DNA from: Tilletiaria anomala UBC 951
Lineage: Eukaryota; Basidiomycota; Exobasidiomycetes; Georgefischeriales; Tilletiariaceae
Direction: 5' to 3'
Length of the DNA: 64,000 nucleotides
NCBI RefSeq assembly: GCF_000711695.1
Contig: NW_013546958.1
Location: 1-64,000 of the forward strand
Every line of letters begins with the position of its first letter. The first letter of the stretch is position 1. Under the pieces are notes generated by a model. The model saw nothing but the letters and a program-made list of their open reading frames with translations. It had not been told where the DNA came from and searched no databases. The position numbers and the translations under genes are program-made. This document shows, in pieces, positions 21,201 through 32,796 of this stretch.

Positions 21201-23768
21201 TTACTGAAACTTGACTCCGTTCTGTAAGTTCTGTGTGAGACTACGTATGTCTGTATTGACGCGAAGCGACACACACCTCTTCCGCGAGAGCCGGCCAGGC
21301 TCGTAGGCCTCACGCCAGCGCTTTGTGCGCACGATTGGCGCGCTAGGAGAGAATCCGGCACCGCGAAGCCCCCCGGAGGACGACAGTAACCCAGGCTTCA
21401 TGTGGCCATCCAAAGACGCTGATGCGGGGACACTGACTCGAGAGCGGTGGTGGCCGTCGAGTGACGATGGAGCGGACGCCGCTTCGGTGATGACAGGCTC
21501 TTCTTTTGAACCAGAAGCCAGAGTGTTGAAAGGCAGCGGAGGAGGAGAGTCGCCCGCAATGATAGACGTTGACAGATACTCGAATGGGTACAAACTTTTG
21601 CGAGGTCTAGCGTCTGCGTCCGGCGAGGCAGGAGGAAGTGGAGGCAGATCATCATCATAACGAGGATGCCGCTTGACCGAGCCACGGAGGCTGGGCGCTG
21701 GCCAATCTTCCTCAGCATCGCTCTCGGCGAGAGCCTGAGAGCTAGGGAAGCAGGCAGGTGAAGTCGCTTCCTTGGGCTTACTCGGCTCGCCTGCTGTGGC
21801 CATCCGTACAGTCGGCATCCGTGAGAGCGGGTTGCCCGACTTTGCAGCAGCAGCATGTACGACATCTGCGATGGCCTTGCGGAAGGGAGCGAGAGCATTC
21901 TCGACACTCTCGGTAATTGAGCTGATGGACCCTTTGCGCGTCCGCGTCACCATCCTACTGAGAGCTACATTGACCTCCTCGACTTCAGAATCATCATCAT
22001 CTGGCATGGAGCAAAGCATCTGCTGCCTCCGACGTGTGAGCCTGTTTGAGAGTTGTCGCCCGGTTTGTCTAACGCTACCGATGCGAATCGATGTCCCCAT
22101 GCGAGACTTTGCGCGCGGAGGTTGCCACTGCGGTGCACGCCAGATGGAGTTCGAGTTGCGCACTTCGTCTCGGATGTGGTCCGGCGAGAGGGGAAAGGGG
22201 CGGGATCGTCGGCGGGTGGTCCTGTCTGTAAGTGGCAGAGGCAGAATCTTTTCGACACGTCGTCTGGAAGGGCGAGGGGCAGGAGAAACAGCAGACTCGA
22301 CGTGGAATGCATGCTGTGGCGCATATGCGTGCTGTCGTGCTTTCGGTGATGCTTGCTGTGGTGCTTGCGGTGGTACTTGCGGTGTTGCTTGCTGTGTTAC
22401 TTGCGATGGTGCTTGCGGTGTTGCTTGCTGTGGTGCTTGCGGTGGCCCTTGCTGGGAATTGTTCCCGACAGCAGGTGGCTTGACACGTTTCATACTGTCT
22501 TCGCTCTTTTCATTCGAGAATGTCCTTGTCCGAGCTCGAACAAGAGCACCAAAGTTGGTTTGACGGGAAAGTGACAGTGGCTCCACCGGTTTCCACGGAA
22601 AAAAGTCGCCCTTCATCGAAGGTGGCTGCACGCTAGAGCCGCTGATGTCTGAGCGATGAAGCGTTGGGAAGGACTTGAGCTCTTCAAGCTCGGCAGCCGA
22701 CGTGGCCGACGCAGCAGAAGTGGACGGAGCGGGAGGAGGCACTCTGTGAGCCGCAGCAATGACACCGCTGACGCTGGTTGACTCTGGCGCAGACGCTGCG
22801 TCACCTTGTCGCACAGCAGCGGCCGGAGGCGCCAAGTGCAAATTCCGCTGACTTTGGCCTGCCAAATCGGTCCGAGTGGGTGCAAGCGCCGAGCCCGGCC
22901 TGAAGCCAGGTGTACGCAAGAAGCGACTGGATCTGACGTGCAACGCGCGTGGGGCTGATACTGGAGGTGGCAAAGGAGGCAAGTCTTTCTCTACCGAGGC
23001 CGACGCTGCCTGCAGATGCTGAGACTGCATCTGCGACTCTGAGTCAGATAACTGTAGCACCGCCTCTGTCGGCACGAAGAATCGCGGGGCTGGTGCAGGG
23101 TTACGCTTGAAAGTAGTTGGAGGAGAGATACTCGAGCTTGCGCCAGGTGTTCTGGACGGTGCGCTCGCGGCTTGGACTGACGCAGTTGCATGCTGCTGCC
23201 GAGCTGATTCTTCGGATGGAGCGAGTGTGGCCCCTCGGCGCGGCTGCGGCCGGACAGGGGAAGACGACAGAGGAATTGAGCATGCGAGTTTATGGCGATT
23301 ATTGGAAGACGATGAGGCTGTACTCACCATCTCTGGTTTCGCTACGACATCAGCTTGTTCATGCGTGAGAAGCAAATCAGACTGTAGCTGAGCAAAAGGC
23401 CGCGAGATCCTTGTCGGTGTGAGCGGTTTGCATTCGGTGCCTTCGTTGGGAGCCGCGAAGAACTTGGGGTCGAACTCCTTCTCAAACGACACGAAGGATC
23501 CACGAAAGGCGAGGAACGGCTCTTGCTCCCACAGCTGGATCGGGGTCAGGATCGTCAGCGGACGCGGGTTGGTCCCCTGTGATGCCGTGCTAGGGGACGA
23601 GCCAACTGCCGTTGCGCTTGGTGAAGCCCGCGAGGCATGAACAGACGAGGGTGACGGTGGAATGGGCAGCGGGCGTGCTGCCTTGTAGCCAGAAATGCTT
23701 GTGCGAGTGGAAGAGGGGCTCGCAGGTGTGATGGAGACGCGCCGCTCGTCGTTCTCGACCAGATCGTC

Positions 23769-23801
<33 letters not shown>

Positions 23802-24815
23802 GACCATATCCTCGTCAGCGGGATAGCCAGAAAAGGCTGTGTCGACATCGACGACATCCGCTGCGTCGCTCGGGTAGGCATCCGCCTCACTGTCCGTGGA
23901 GGTATGCGCAGCCGCGGTCGCCGTATTCAGCGTCGTTATTCGGTGGAGTTTGGCGTAACGCTCTGCCTCGCTCGGTGTCGTGCTCGCGCGCGTCGTTGTG
24001 TTCTTTTGCGCGTCTTGATGTTCCCGCTTGGCTCGCTCATACGAATTGGTAGCACGCCTCTTGCCCTTTGCGCTGCGGTTGAATGCTTGCTTCTGGTAGT
24101 CCTCGTGTGCGTCGGACTCTTCGATTGCCGAGTTGGGAACCGACGTGTCACTTGGCGGGAGGCCGTACTTGTCGCTTCTGGCGTCCGCGGAGGACATGTC
24201 GGCATAGACACGACCAAAAGTCGAGTAGCTGGACTCCCTCTGCAGCTGGTGTCCGCCTGCTACGCGGGCGTTGTACCCCCCTCTTGCGCCGTCTGCAATG
24301 GGGTCGGCATGCCCGAGGCTGAGATTATGGCTCAAACTCACACTCGTGCCGGAGTTCGTCGTCGCGGCGTCGTCCGTGTACCAGAACTCAGCATCTGCGC
24401 TGTCGAGCGCTTCTTGTAGGACAAACTCTTGACCGTCGGTCACATCGTAAGTCAAGTTGCACCTAACGTACGGCGAGCAGCACTGGTGGCAGGTGGAGGC
24501 GCGTGATCGGCGGTGCACAGGCTCGTCGTCTTCGCTCTCTGCTTGCACAGGCAGGCTGGCCGAAGGCGGAGGACGGTCCAGAGCCTGAGCCTGCTGGTAA
24601 GGTTTGTTTTGCACTTGCGACTGAGTCGATTGTTGCGGAAACGCTATCTCAAGTTTGGGCGACGCTTCGCCTTTGATAGATGCTTTGCGGCGCGCTCGCT
24701 TCGCTAGTGACGGCAACGGTGCAAGCGTGAGAGGTGGCGGTGGCAGCGCCCTCCGTGAAAGCGATGACGTGGACATGTTGTGAATCGTCTTGCCGCCCAA
24801 AGCTGTTTGGCTCAT
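21201..24815 (-). CDS. Unrecognised large Ser/Pro/Gln-rich protein with acidic repeats
   Basis: A single open frame of 1204 residues that I do not recognise; it is probably lineage-specific. Visible parts are a Cys cluster CHQCCSPYVRC at about residues 110-120, an Asp/Ser repeat (DDSDDSDDSDDDD) near residue 340, Ser/Pro/Ala-rich stretches, and a Gln/Ala/Pro/Thr tandem repeat at about residues 785-825. The most ordered-looking part follows: an Arg-rich block, RIGSVRQTGRQLSNRL, then EVEEVNVALSRMVTRTRK and a helix ALAPFRKAIADVVHAAAAK at about residues 910-985. This helical region near the C-terminus may be the conserved core. The Cys cluster has too few ligands in view to call a zinc finger. The gene is convergent with HDA1, with only 63 bp between stop codons. 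The start could also be Met14. A nuclear or signalling scaffold is possible but not shown. Confidence 0.7.
22351..22454. repeat. Imperfect coding tandem repeat (Gln-Ala-Pro-Gln / Gln-Ala-Thr-Pro)
   Basis: Plus-strand units of the type CTTGCGGTGTTGCTTGCTGT recur, with short 15-nt units and a longer 60-nt period. On the minus strand they encode QAPQQATPQ-type repeats in the unrecognised 1204-residue protein. The near-identity of the units suggests recent slippage or unequal exchange. Confidence 0.65.
23766..23803. repeat. 9-bp tandem repeat coding Asp-Asp-Ser
   Basis: Several near-perfect copies of the 9-bp unit GTCGTCGCT encode the acidic DDSDDSDD run in the minus-strand protein. It is likely length-variable and may serve as casein-kinase-type phosphorylation sites. 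Confidence 0.65.
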
Positions 24816-24955
24816 CTGGGGTGGTGATGATGACTGTGACAGTTGCGCTTTGCCAGGCGAAGATGCGTGACAAGGGCAAGGATTCGATTCCCTGATGGCC
24901 GTCGACTGGGAAGATGCAGGGCTACTCGGCCGCTGCTTCTCGCTCCTCTCTGTCT

Positions 24956-25193
24956 TTATTTGGCCTGCTGGCCGTCGCTGTTCCTTGCCTTCGTCCGGTT
25001 CTGGAAATTGGAGTTGGTCAGAAAGACCTGGGCAGCCTTGCCCTTGAGGGTAAGCAAGGCGTCCGAGGGCGACCCAGTCACGTGCACCGTCGAAGGCTCT
25101 ACTTCGCTGTCTGAATGCGCGACGAGACTAGCATGCAAAGCGTATGCAGTTTTCGTCGTGCACCGCACTGGTTTAAGCCGCAAATAGTGCTCT
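24956..25193 (-). CDS. Possible last exon of a small unrecognised gene
   Basis: A minus-strand frame ends at a TAA (24956-24958) with the tail LLTLKGKAAQVFLTNSNFQN followed by RTKARNSDGQQAK. The last 45 codons use the C/G-ending codons typical of this genome (GGC AAG, GCC CAG, ACC AAC), unlike random intergenic frames. The frame is open back to about 25240. An upstream piece at about 25490-25627 (with DYNPNSAPAAFTLNTRS) ends at a GTAAGT and could be an earlier exon, but I could not settle the intron that joins them. No family is recognised. It lies 140 bp upstream of the 1204-residue gene on the same strand, so it could alternatively be leader sequence of that gene. Confidence 0.35.
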
Positions 25194-25699
25194 GAGCGGG
25201 AGATGGGCCGTTTGCAAACGTGGACCGCGCAGCACTAGCGATGGCGGCAGGGGACCGTCTTGTTTGGGCGTCGCAAATGGTTGTACGACTGCAGCAGAAC
25301 TTGCAGAGAATGGTTGCGAGGATATGGTCGAGGCGAATAGAAAAAGACTGTTCGTGGCGTGATACAGGATGGATGGAGAATGCGGCGCAGGTTGATAATC
25401 AGAGGGAACAGAAGATGGGAAGAGTGAAGAATGGACAATGTGTGAGATGGGCTCCAATTTGACATGACAATGCATCGGTACTTACTTGTTAAAGTACTCT
25501 CCATACGATCCTCCGGAGTCTGACTTCTATTGGCAGCACATGTACTTCGAGTATTGAGTGTGAATGCTGCTGGAGCGCTGTTGGGGTTGTAGTCGATGGA
25601 GCGGTGCAGGCGAGGCTGCAGCCACAAGGGTCCCCGCTCGACAGTTGGTTCCCTACCTTGCAGCTATCGCCAGCTACACCCACTCGAGCCGTCGGCAGC

Positions 25700-28600
25700 A
25701 ACTCTCAAGCCTTGTTGTGGCAATGTGGGTCTCCTTCCCTACACCAGGAGCCGAGTCCAAGCTTTTCGATTGTGATCGAGAGGGGCAACTACTATCGAGC
25801 TTGCGAGTGTGTGTGCAGAACACAGAAAACCGATCAGTCGGACACCCACGTCGTGCACCTCTCGCACTCCATTCGCCCCTCAAATTATGAACCCTTGTCG
25901 TTGGGTCTCATGAGATGAAGGGGTATGGGCCGGTGGATGGAGCAGGGACCTTCGGCCGATGCGTTGTGTGGACTGTTTCTGATCAGGTTGAGTAGTGTCG
26001 ATCCCTGTGCTGCCGGGCTTGCGATTTAGCTGGCACTGTACGCCTCTAGCGGATTCGGGAAAGGAGAAGCGCAAGTCACTAGTCGAGGTCCGGGGTCGAG
26101 TTAATGCATTGATGCATCAGGCGCATGCATCGACTCGGCTCGAGCCGATTGACCGAAGCTTTCGATGGTGGCGAGCGAACTTTTGCCTGTGACTGTTTAG
26201 GCCGCTACTGTGCCTACTGTTAGCTGCACGTGCGCCTTTCTCCGTGAGAGTCAACACTGAGGACTAAAGTCTGAAACAATACTAATCGAACAGTGGGCTT
26301 CAACTAAATCCACCGGAGGGACTGTGGCTTGAGCTGCAGCAGAAGAGCAGGATGAAGTAGCAACAAGGCAAACGTGATCGGTGGATGCGGGCATTGTGGG
26401 GTGTGGAATACATACACGAACCTGATTCCTACCCCAAAAAGCGCTACAAAGGGTGATCCACCGAAAAAAGCCGACTGGGCTCGTTTGTGTGTGGTAACAA
26501 ATTTTACACGGCAGAGAGACGGAGATGGCAATGCAGCAAATGTACACACGACTGAGAATCTCGCGGCCTGCCTTGAATCGAGGCTCTTGAGCGCTTGAGC
26601 CTCTTGGTGCTCCTTCGACAGAGCGTTCATTACATATTGACGAGCATTGATGAGTACCCTCGTACTGCGTGTGGACGGATGATCCACAAAGCGATGGACT
26701 GGATGAAGGCACATGCATGCGGCATACCGCAAACAGATCGATCGCATGCCAGCCCCGCCGGTCAGAGGTCGTCCCCACCTCGTACTGGATCAGCCGGACA
26801 AGTGGTTCGCTTCTTGCTTCTGAGTGGTGCCAATCGCTGAAACTCAATCACCACACCTTGATTGTCGCATTTTGCCTCTGGCCTTGCTAAAGGGCATTCG
26901 ACTGGCAAGCCCCGAACGCTCGAACCGTCCGCGCTTCACGCCGAGGGACGAGAGCGCTCATTACTTCGAGCCGTGAGTGGAAAGCTTTTTTTCGGTTTGT
27001 CTCACGGCCTGGGAGCCTTGTGTCTCGTGGCAAAACAAAGACAAAAAAGTCTCAGTTGCCCGTGACCCACTAGCCCGAAACCACAGAAAAGTCGGTCAAC
27101 TTAGGTGGAGTGCCGCAGAAGGTCTAACAAACTGATCAAACAAAACCGAAAAAGAGAGAGGGCTAGTGCTCTTACAGACTGAAGCGATTCGGTGAACTGC
27201 CTAAATAGTAAGAGATTCTCGGAGGCCCCGATTTTCGTGTACCACCGGTGGTGCTAGCGTGGTGGGCTTCGCTGTTCTCGCCTCTCGACAATTGCCACGT
27301 GGCACACATGTCGCACCCTGCTGAGTGCTGGCTGGGCTGCTGGCTTCTGACAAAGTAGGAGTGCAAACTCTCACTGCTTAGCTGTTCTCAGCCATCTCAC
27401 ATTGGTTCTCGTCTTGCTCATCGTCGAGTTTGGTTGCAGTTGTGAGTCAGATCAAAATGCGAACAGGTCGACGGCAGACTCCATTCGCCTCATATGCAAT
27501 GTATTCTCGAACCTCGACACAGCTTTGTGACATGCACAGCAGATGCGAGCTTGCTAGCGCCGATATACACACATGACTGCACAATGCATTACCATCACAG
27601 GTGATGCGGAGTGTACATCTGAGCTCGATGCTCAGGCTCACTTCTCCCAAAATGGGCGACGCCCGAGCCGACTTGCCTTGACTCAGGACGTTGCCAAAAG
27701 GCTCGGCATGGCTCCACGGCATTGTTCGCCTCTTTCTGTGGTTGCGACTTGCTTGGGATGTTAGGGGGTCGAGATTGTAAAAGCAAACTCGCGTTGTGGG
27801 CCACCACCTCATTGAGCACCGCCTCCCCAGACTGTTTTCGAACATCCAGACGTGCCATGCATCGACAGAGAAGTGCACAGTGCAACACGCTGCGCATCCC
27901 TCCCATTACTCAGTCGCGGTAATTTCTCCGCTCATCTTTAGGCATCGTGCGGACATAGGTGGAACGTCGCATGCGGAAGCATAGCCTTGTCCTTCGATGT
28001 TTTGTCAGAGACTCGAAGCGTTCTGTACCGCAGAGCAGCGGGGAGCAGGCCGGAATGACACCAGCAGAGGATGAGCAGAAAGCACTCCCGCGTCCAAATG
28101 GGAGCGTCCGGCCTTCAGCGCATAGTTGGCGCTCGCGAATCAGTGGGAGCGGCCGAGACAGGAGAATGGGTGACGCGAGGGCGAGGAAAAGCACAAGTAT
28201 GGCCGATTGCTACAAATTCAACGAGGCCACGCACACGCACATCCCAGCTGGTTATATCTTGAAGGGGACGACATCCTCGTGGTGATTGCGACAATGCTCA
28301 ATTCAGATGATCGTCACCCTACCTTGGAGCTTGAAGGATGCTCTGGGTAGCGATGAGCAAGAAATGCTGATGGCCTTATAGGTCACAGGAGGAGACTGAT
28401 GTTCTTGAGGAGGCCAAAATGTGGGACTGTGTCGACCTGTATGAGGCATGATGCATGGCTCATGAGACTTATTCAGGCTTGGGCAATGGGGTTCCCGCGC
28501 ATCAGATATCGTGGTCAATCACGCGTGCGGGTAGCTGACACTGACTGCAAATTGACTTCTGGGTGAGGCGAATGCACTGCGTTGCGTAGCTGCGACGCTC

Positions 28601-31150
28601 ATTCGTGTCCTGCCCGAGAGTATCTGCAACGTGTAGCCGCCCGTTGGAGCCACCATGTAGACCAGAAACGGGACCTGCGCAACTTGCAAAGCTCAAGATT
28701 GCTCTCCGGATGTCATCGATTCCACTTGATATATCCGTACTCCACCATCTGCAACCATTCACGCTCATATAAAAGGCAAAGATCCGTTTGATCAATGCTG
28801 AAGTTCGAACAGTGCTGGCGTGCTGAGGGCGGAAGCCTGAAAGTTTCAGTTAAGGCGTGAAAGAATCCATGTTCCGAACGACATGCTACGGGAAGTTACA
28901 TGCGCTCTTGTCAGCTCCACGGCTGTGGCCCGTGGAAGCCTGTAGCGCTGTGTCACTCCGACATCGCAGGATGTCTGATCCCAGTATCGCTGAGAAAAGG
29001 AGCCCTCCCTTCGATGAATATCTGCCGTGGTGGAGGCATCCTGTCCGGTTGGACGGCCCTTGTAGTAGAAGCCTAACAATGTGCACGGTCATCGCGGCTC
29101 TGTCGCAGGTCTCGACCGCACATGGCTTCCTCTGACCTCGTATGTACCAGCTAGGGGAGCCAGATAGAGTGCGTGTGTTGAATCATGGCGATGAGCACGG
29201 TGCGATGTAAACGGCTTTTCATGACCAACGACGCGCAAACGTGCTCTTTTCGATACCAGGGCAGAGACCCAGGGGGGTGGGGGGGGGGGTTTGCAAGGAG
29301 GGCTTGAGCGCCTTGACCAACGACGTCACGACGGCTCTTGCTTGCCTCTCGCATAGCCTTTTTTGCCTCGTTTACGAAACGCGACGTATCAAATCACTAC
29401 CAGCGCGTCGCTCGTCACGAGCCGATGCGGACTCTTCATTTTCGCGCAAGAGACTGCGGTTGTGCGATACGGCTGCAACATCTCGAGTTTCCAAAATCGC
29501 CGCTCTATCCACATACCACAGCGTTCGAACAGCATACACGAACCTGAGTGGGAATGAAAATCTACTTTGTTGATCAAATTCGATTTCTCAGTCAGCATTC
29601 TCTGCTCTCGCCCAGGTTTGCGCCTGGGCCGGCTGGTGAAATCGGGCAGTGGTCGGGAGTACTGACTCTCGATCCGTCTGTATTTGCCACTCGACAACCT
29701 AATGTGATCCAGGTTGTACGAACTACGACTTGCCAAGGCCATACATTGCCTCTGGCCTATGCACCGCCTGTGCTGCGTATCATAATGTCAGCGCGATGAA
29801 GTCGCACGCATGTGATGCAGAAGAGCCCACAATTGGGAATTAGCCGCCATTGTTCTTTTCATAGAGTCGTATACAGTGATCGTGATTGCCGGAGAAATCC
29901 GGCTCCTTCCCTTTCTACCTCAGACCTCTGCAGTGGACTTTGAGCTTTTGCGCGCAAGATCGAGCGAGTTAGAGTAGTGGTAGAGCGAGGTTAGGAGCCA
30001 TAAAGCGTCGCATTGTTGCAGTCGAAGAAGAGTTTTGTTGGAGAGCAAACGTTCCAAAGAGCAGACTCATCAAGCCTATCCTCAAGGTGAAGAAACAAAA
30101 GGGCTGCAAGAAGTTTTTGCCCAGCGTGGCGGCTGGATCCCTGCTGAGCCACTGATCCGAGCGGCTCTGCACGGCCACAGCAAGCACAGTTCCTGATGAA
30201 GAATGTTGTGACGTGTGAGTTGATGCGAGTAATATAAATGCGATCTCTCCTTCCAACGTCCCAAGTCCACAACAATGAAGAATCGCCAGTGTCTCGTAGT
30301 CACGCGACTGACGGCTCCCGCCAGATTTTCAATGTGCGACCATGCGAGCAGACGTAGATACGATGCATCACAGAGAAGCAGATAATGCGACGGCACTGCG
30401 GTGGTGCACTCGCCGATCAAAATCACCTATGCTTCGTCACTTCGTCTGGCTGCTGGCGTCTCGAGTTGTACAATGTGCAGAACTAAGCTCGTCATATGCG
30501 CGGCCTCTCTGTCGTGAATATTATTTCGTGAGATGAGATGAATCGAAGGCAGTCTTGGTTGATCTTCCAGTGGATTTCCGTCTCTCGACATGCGTCTATG
30601 TTCATCGTTTTCATGCTCGCCCGAGCACCTGGGCAAGAATCGACTACGGCGCATTGCCTGACGACGACCTCACCCCACCCATCTCGTGATTGTCTGTTCC
30701 TCATGACTGCGAGGAACGAGTGGAAACGACCCAAAGCGCACGTTTAGTGGTGGCGGTCTGGTCTCAGACGGTGGACCTTGACGATGTTTACGCACAAGTT
30801 ACGATACGACATGATACCACAAGGCGCGATCAAACGATGCCAAACGCGAACGCGACCCCCCAAGCTATGAGCACTAAGTCGAGGCGTGGCTTTGATCAAA
30901 ATCAGATAAGCATAAGCGTACACACGTCGCTCCAGCATCTGCTGGAGGGAAGTGGGCTGTAGCCTGTAGGATACAGGCTGTGGAGAAACGGGGAGGGGTG
31001 ACGCCTGTGGGCATCTCGAATAAGGCCAACGTGCTCAAGGAGATAGACACCCGTTTTGCGTGTGGGGGGAGAGAGGGCTACGTTTCACCGTCCCTGGCGA
31101 TGCATGGGGAAGCAAAACCAAGCTCTTTCTATACTAGCCTTTAGCGCTAG
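25700..31150. other. Gene-poor region
   Basis: About 5.4 kb with no supported gene on either strand. Reading frames are below 200 codons, Cys/Ser/His-rich and without family motifs. Base composition is more even than in the genes. Notable small structures are repeated ATGCAT at 26104-26130, a 14-bp palindrome at 26135-26148, CACGTG at 26227-26232 and 27296-27301, and a long G run at 29272-29290. No tRNA-like B box with a fitting stem was found. It may contain non-coding transcripts or long-decayed elements. Confidence 0.5.
29272..29290 (+). repeat. Long G run interrupted by one T
   Basis: Six G, one T and then eleven G in a row stand out in otherwise mixed intergenic sequence. It could form a G-quadruplex or be a sequencing length artefact. 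Confidence 0.6.
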
Positions 31151-32796
31151 TCTACGATGCGTTGGTGGTTGGGCAGACAAGAAGAAGACATTGGCAGGAT
31201 CGGCGGCCGTGTTCGGGCCGAGAAAGAGAACAAGATGCTGGTTCACCTCACAGAGTTGGGCTGGAAGCAACGACCGCCAGAGGCGATTTGCACGAGGGGC
31301 ACAGGTCAAGTGCGACAAAATGGCATGGGCATCGATTCCACGACTTGGGCCGCGGCCGCGTGCATCATCAGCGGCACCAGCGCACTCTTCCCGCCTCCCT
31401 TCGCCACCGCAGCGTCGCAATTTCCCACGCCCACAAACAGCGTCAGCATCCAGATTATGCTCTTCAAGCAGCAGCAGCAAGCACTCCGTCCTTTCCTCCT
31501 CCTCCACCCCACCTCTTCTTCGTCGTCGGCCACACTCTCGGCAATAGTAGTAGTGGTAGCAGGTGTGTCGGACAGGGATCACGAGAGAACTCAGAACGGA
31601 ACGAGATCGGGGTCGGGGTTTTGGCGAAGGAGCAGCCTTCATGCTGCTAGTCGGCGATCACTGCAGACGGCAGCAGAAGAAGCGGCACACGCATTACGCG
31701 TCGTCGTACACCACAATCGTCGCCAATCACCACTGCAGCTAACACACATCACGGTTCACACTGGCAGCTATCATACACCCCCTCCTACGCGTACGCAAGA
31801 AGAAGAAGGAAGAGAGCGAGGAGGACGGCAACGGAACATAGTGGCGAAGAGGAGGAAAGAGCGGACACGCTCCATTACGACCGCGACAAGCTTCTCGCGC
31901 AACAGACAGTCTCACCACCGCTGTCAGTGCTGCCGAATATCCCTGCCAGAGGTCCTCTCCAGGCTCTACCATTCATCGCGAACAGCAGCCACTGCCGGAA
32001 GCAGCAACAGCAGTAATCAATAGCAGCAACCGCGTGAACACCACTGCTGTGAGTACGACTTGTACTTTCTCCCTGCTCGTGCCTTGCAGATGCATCTGGT
32101 AAACCCCAACTACGTGTGATGCTAGAGTCTCCCATGTCTTCGCATCATGGCTGAGTCCACTTCATCTGAGCTGAACCTGGCCTTTGTCTATTTCATTTGA
32201 CGCAGGGGATTTTCCTTTGCACCAGGCGCAACAGCAACTCTCGTGGAACGCGACGACACCTCGTGCACACACTGTATCGTCGGGTCCTGCGACGCCACTG
32301 GTGCAAGCTGTATCCTCGTCCTACTTGACGCCGCGCATTTTTCTAGCAGCACCTCCAGGCAGCTGTCGTCGCGGTTTTTGGCTGAGACCCGGAAGCCATC
32401 TGCGCCTCGATACATGGTCGTCGGCATCAAGCGACTTGCTCTGGCTCGGACTCCGACTGACCTTCCCAGCGAGCGGTCTGCCGCCCGGGAACACAGGCTC
32501 CTTACCGCATCCCCCACGTTCGCCGAGCAACATCTTCGGCAGTCGCAAGTCCTCCGGCCTTGCATCAGCCACGGCCCCGTCTCCGCGTAAGACCCGGTCT
32601 TCAAACAGCACTATATCACCCCAGCAGCGCGGCTGGCGCGAGGAAGACTCCCATCCGGCGCACAAGAAGGCGGCAATAATAGGAGAAGCAGTAGCAGAGG
32701 CAGCACATCAGCCCACTTCACCTCTGCGGACACTCACGCCATCACGCTTCGACACGCGCATACGCTGAAGTTCGTCCGCAGGCCTGTGCAGACTAG
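31151..32796. other. Upstream and leader region of the coiled-coil gene
   Basis: This region probably holds the promoter, leader and first small exon(s) of the following gene. A plausible 45-nt intron lies at about 32048-32092 (GTGAGTACG to CCTTGCAG). A frame at about 32200-32768 reads Ser/Pro/Arg-rich (SPSNIFGSRKSSG) in the same style as the downstream protein. I could not choose a unique start or splice path. Purine-rich AGAAGAAGG stretches occur near 31795-31860. Confidence 0.4.

Noticed and set aside
24870-24900. tRNA-like T loop (GGATTCGATTCCC)
   Set aside because: The flanking bases do not form a T stem, and no matching D or anticodon arm lies upstream.
26251-26847. 198-residue minus-strand frame in the gene-poor region
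   Set aside because: Cys/Ser/His-rich with rare codons, no motif and no splice context; it looks like chance open sequence.
29929-30000. tRNA-like A-box string (TAGTGGTAGAGCG)
   Set aside because: There is no B box at a suitable distance and no acceptor stem pairing.
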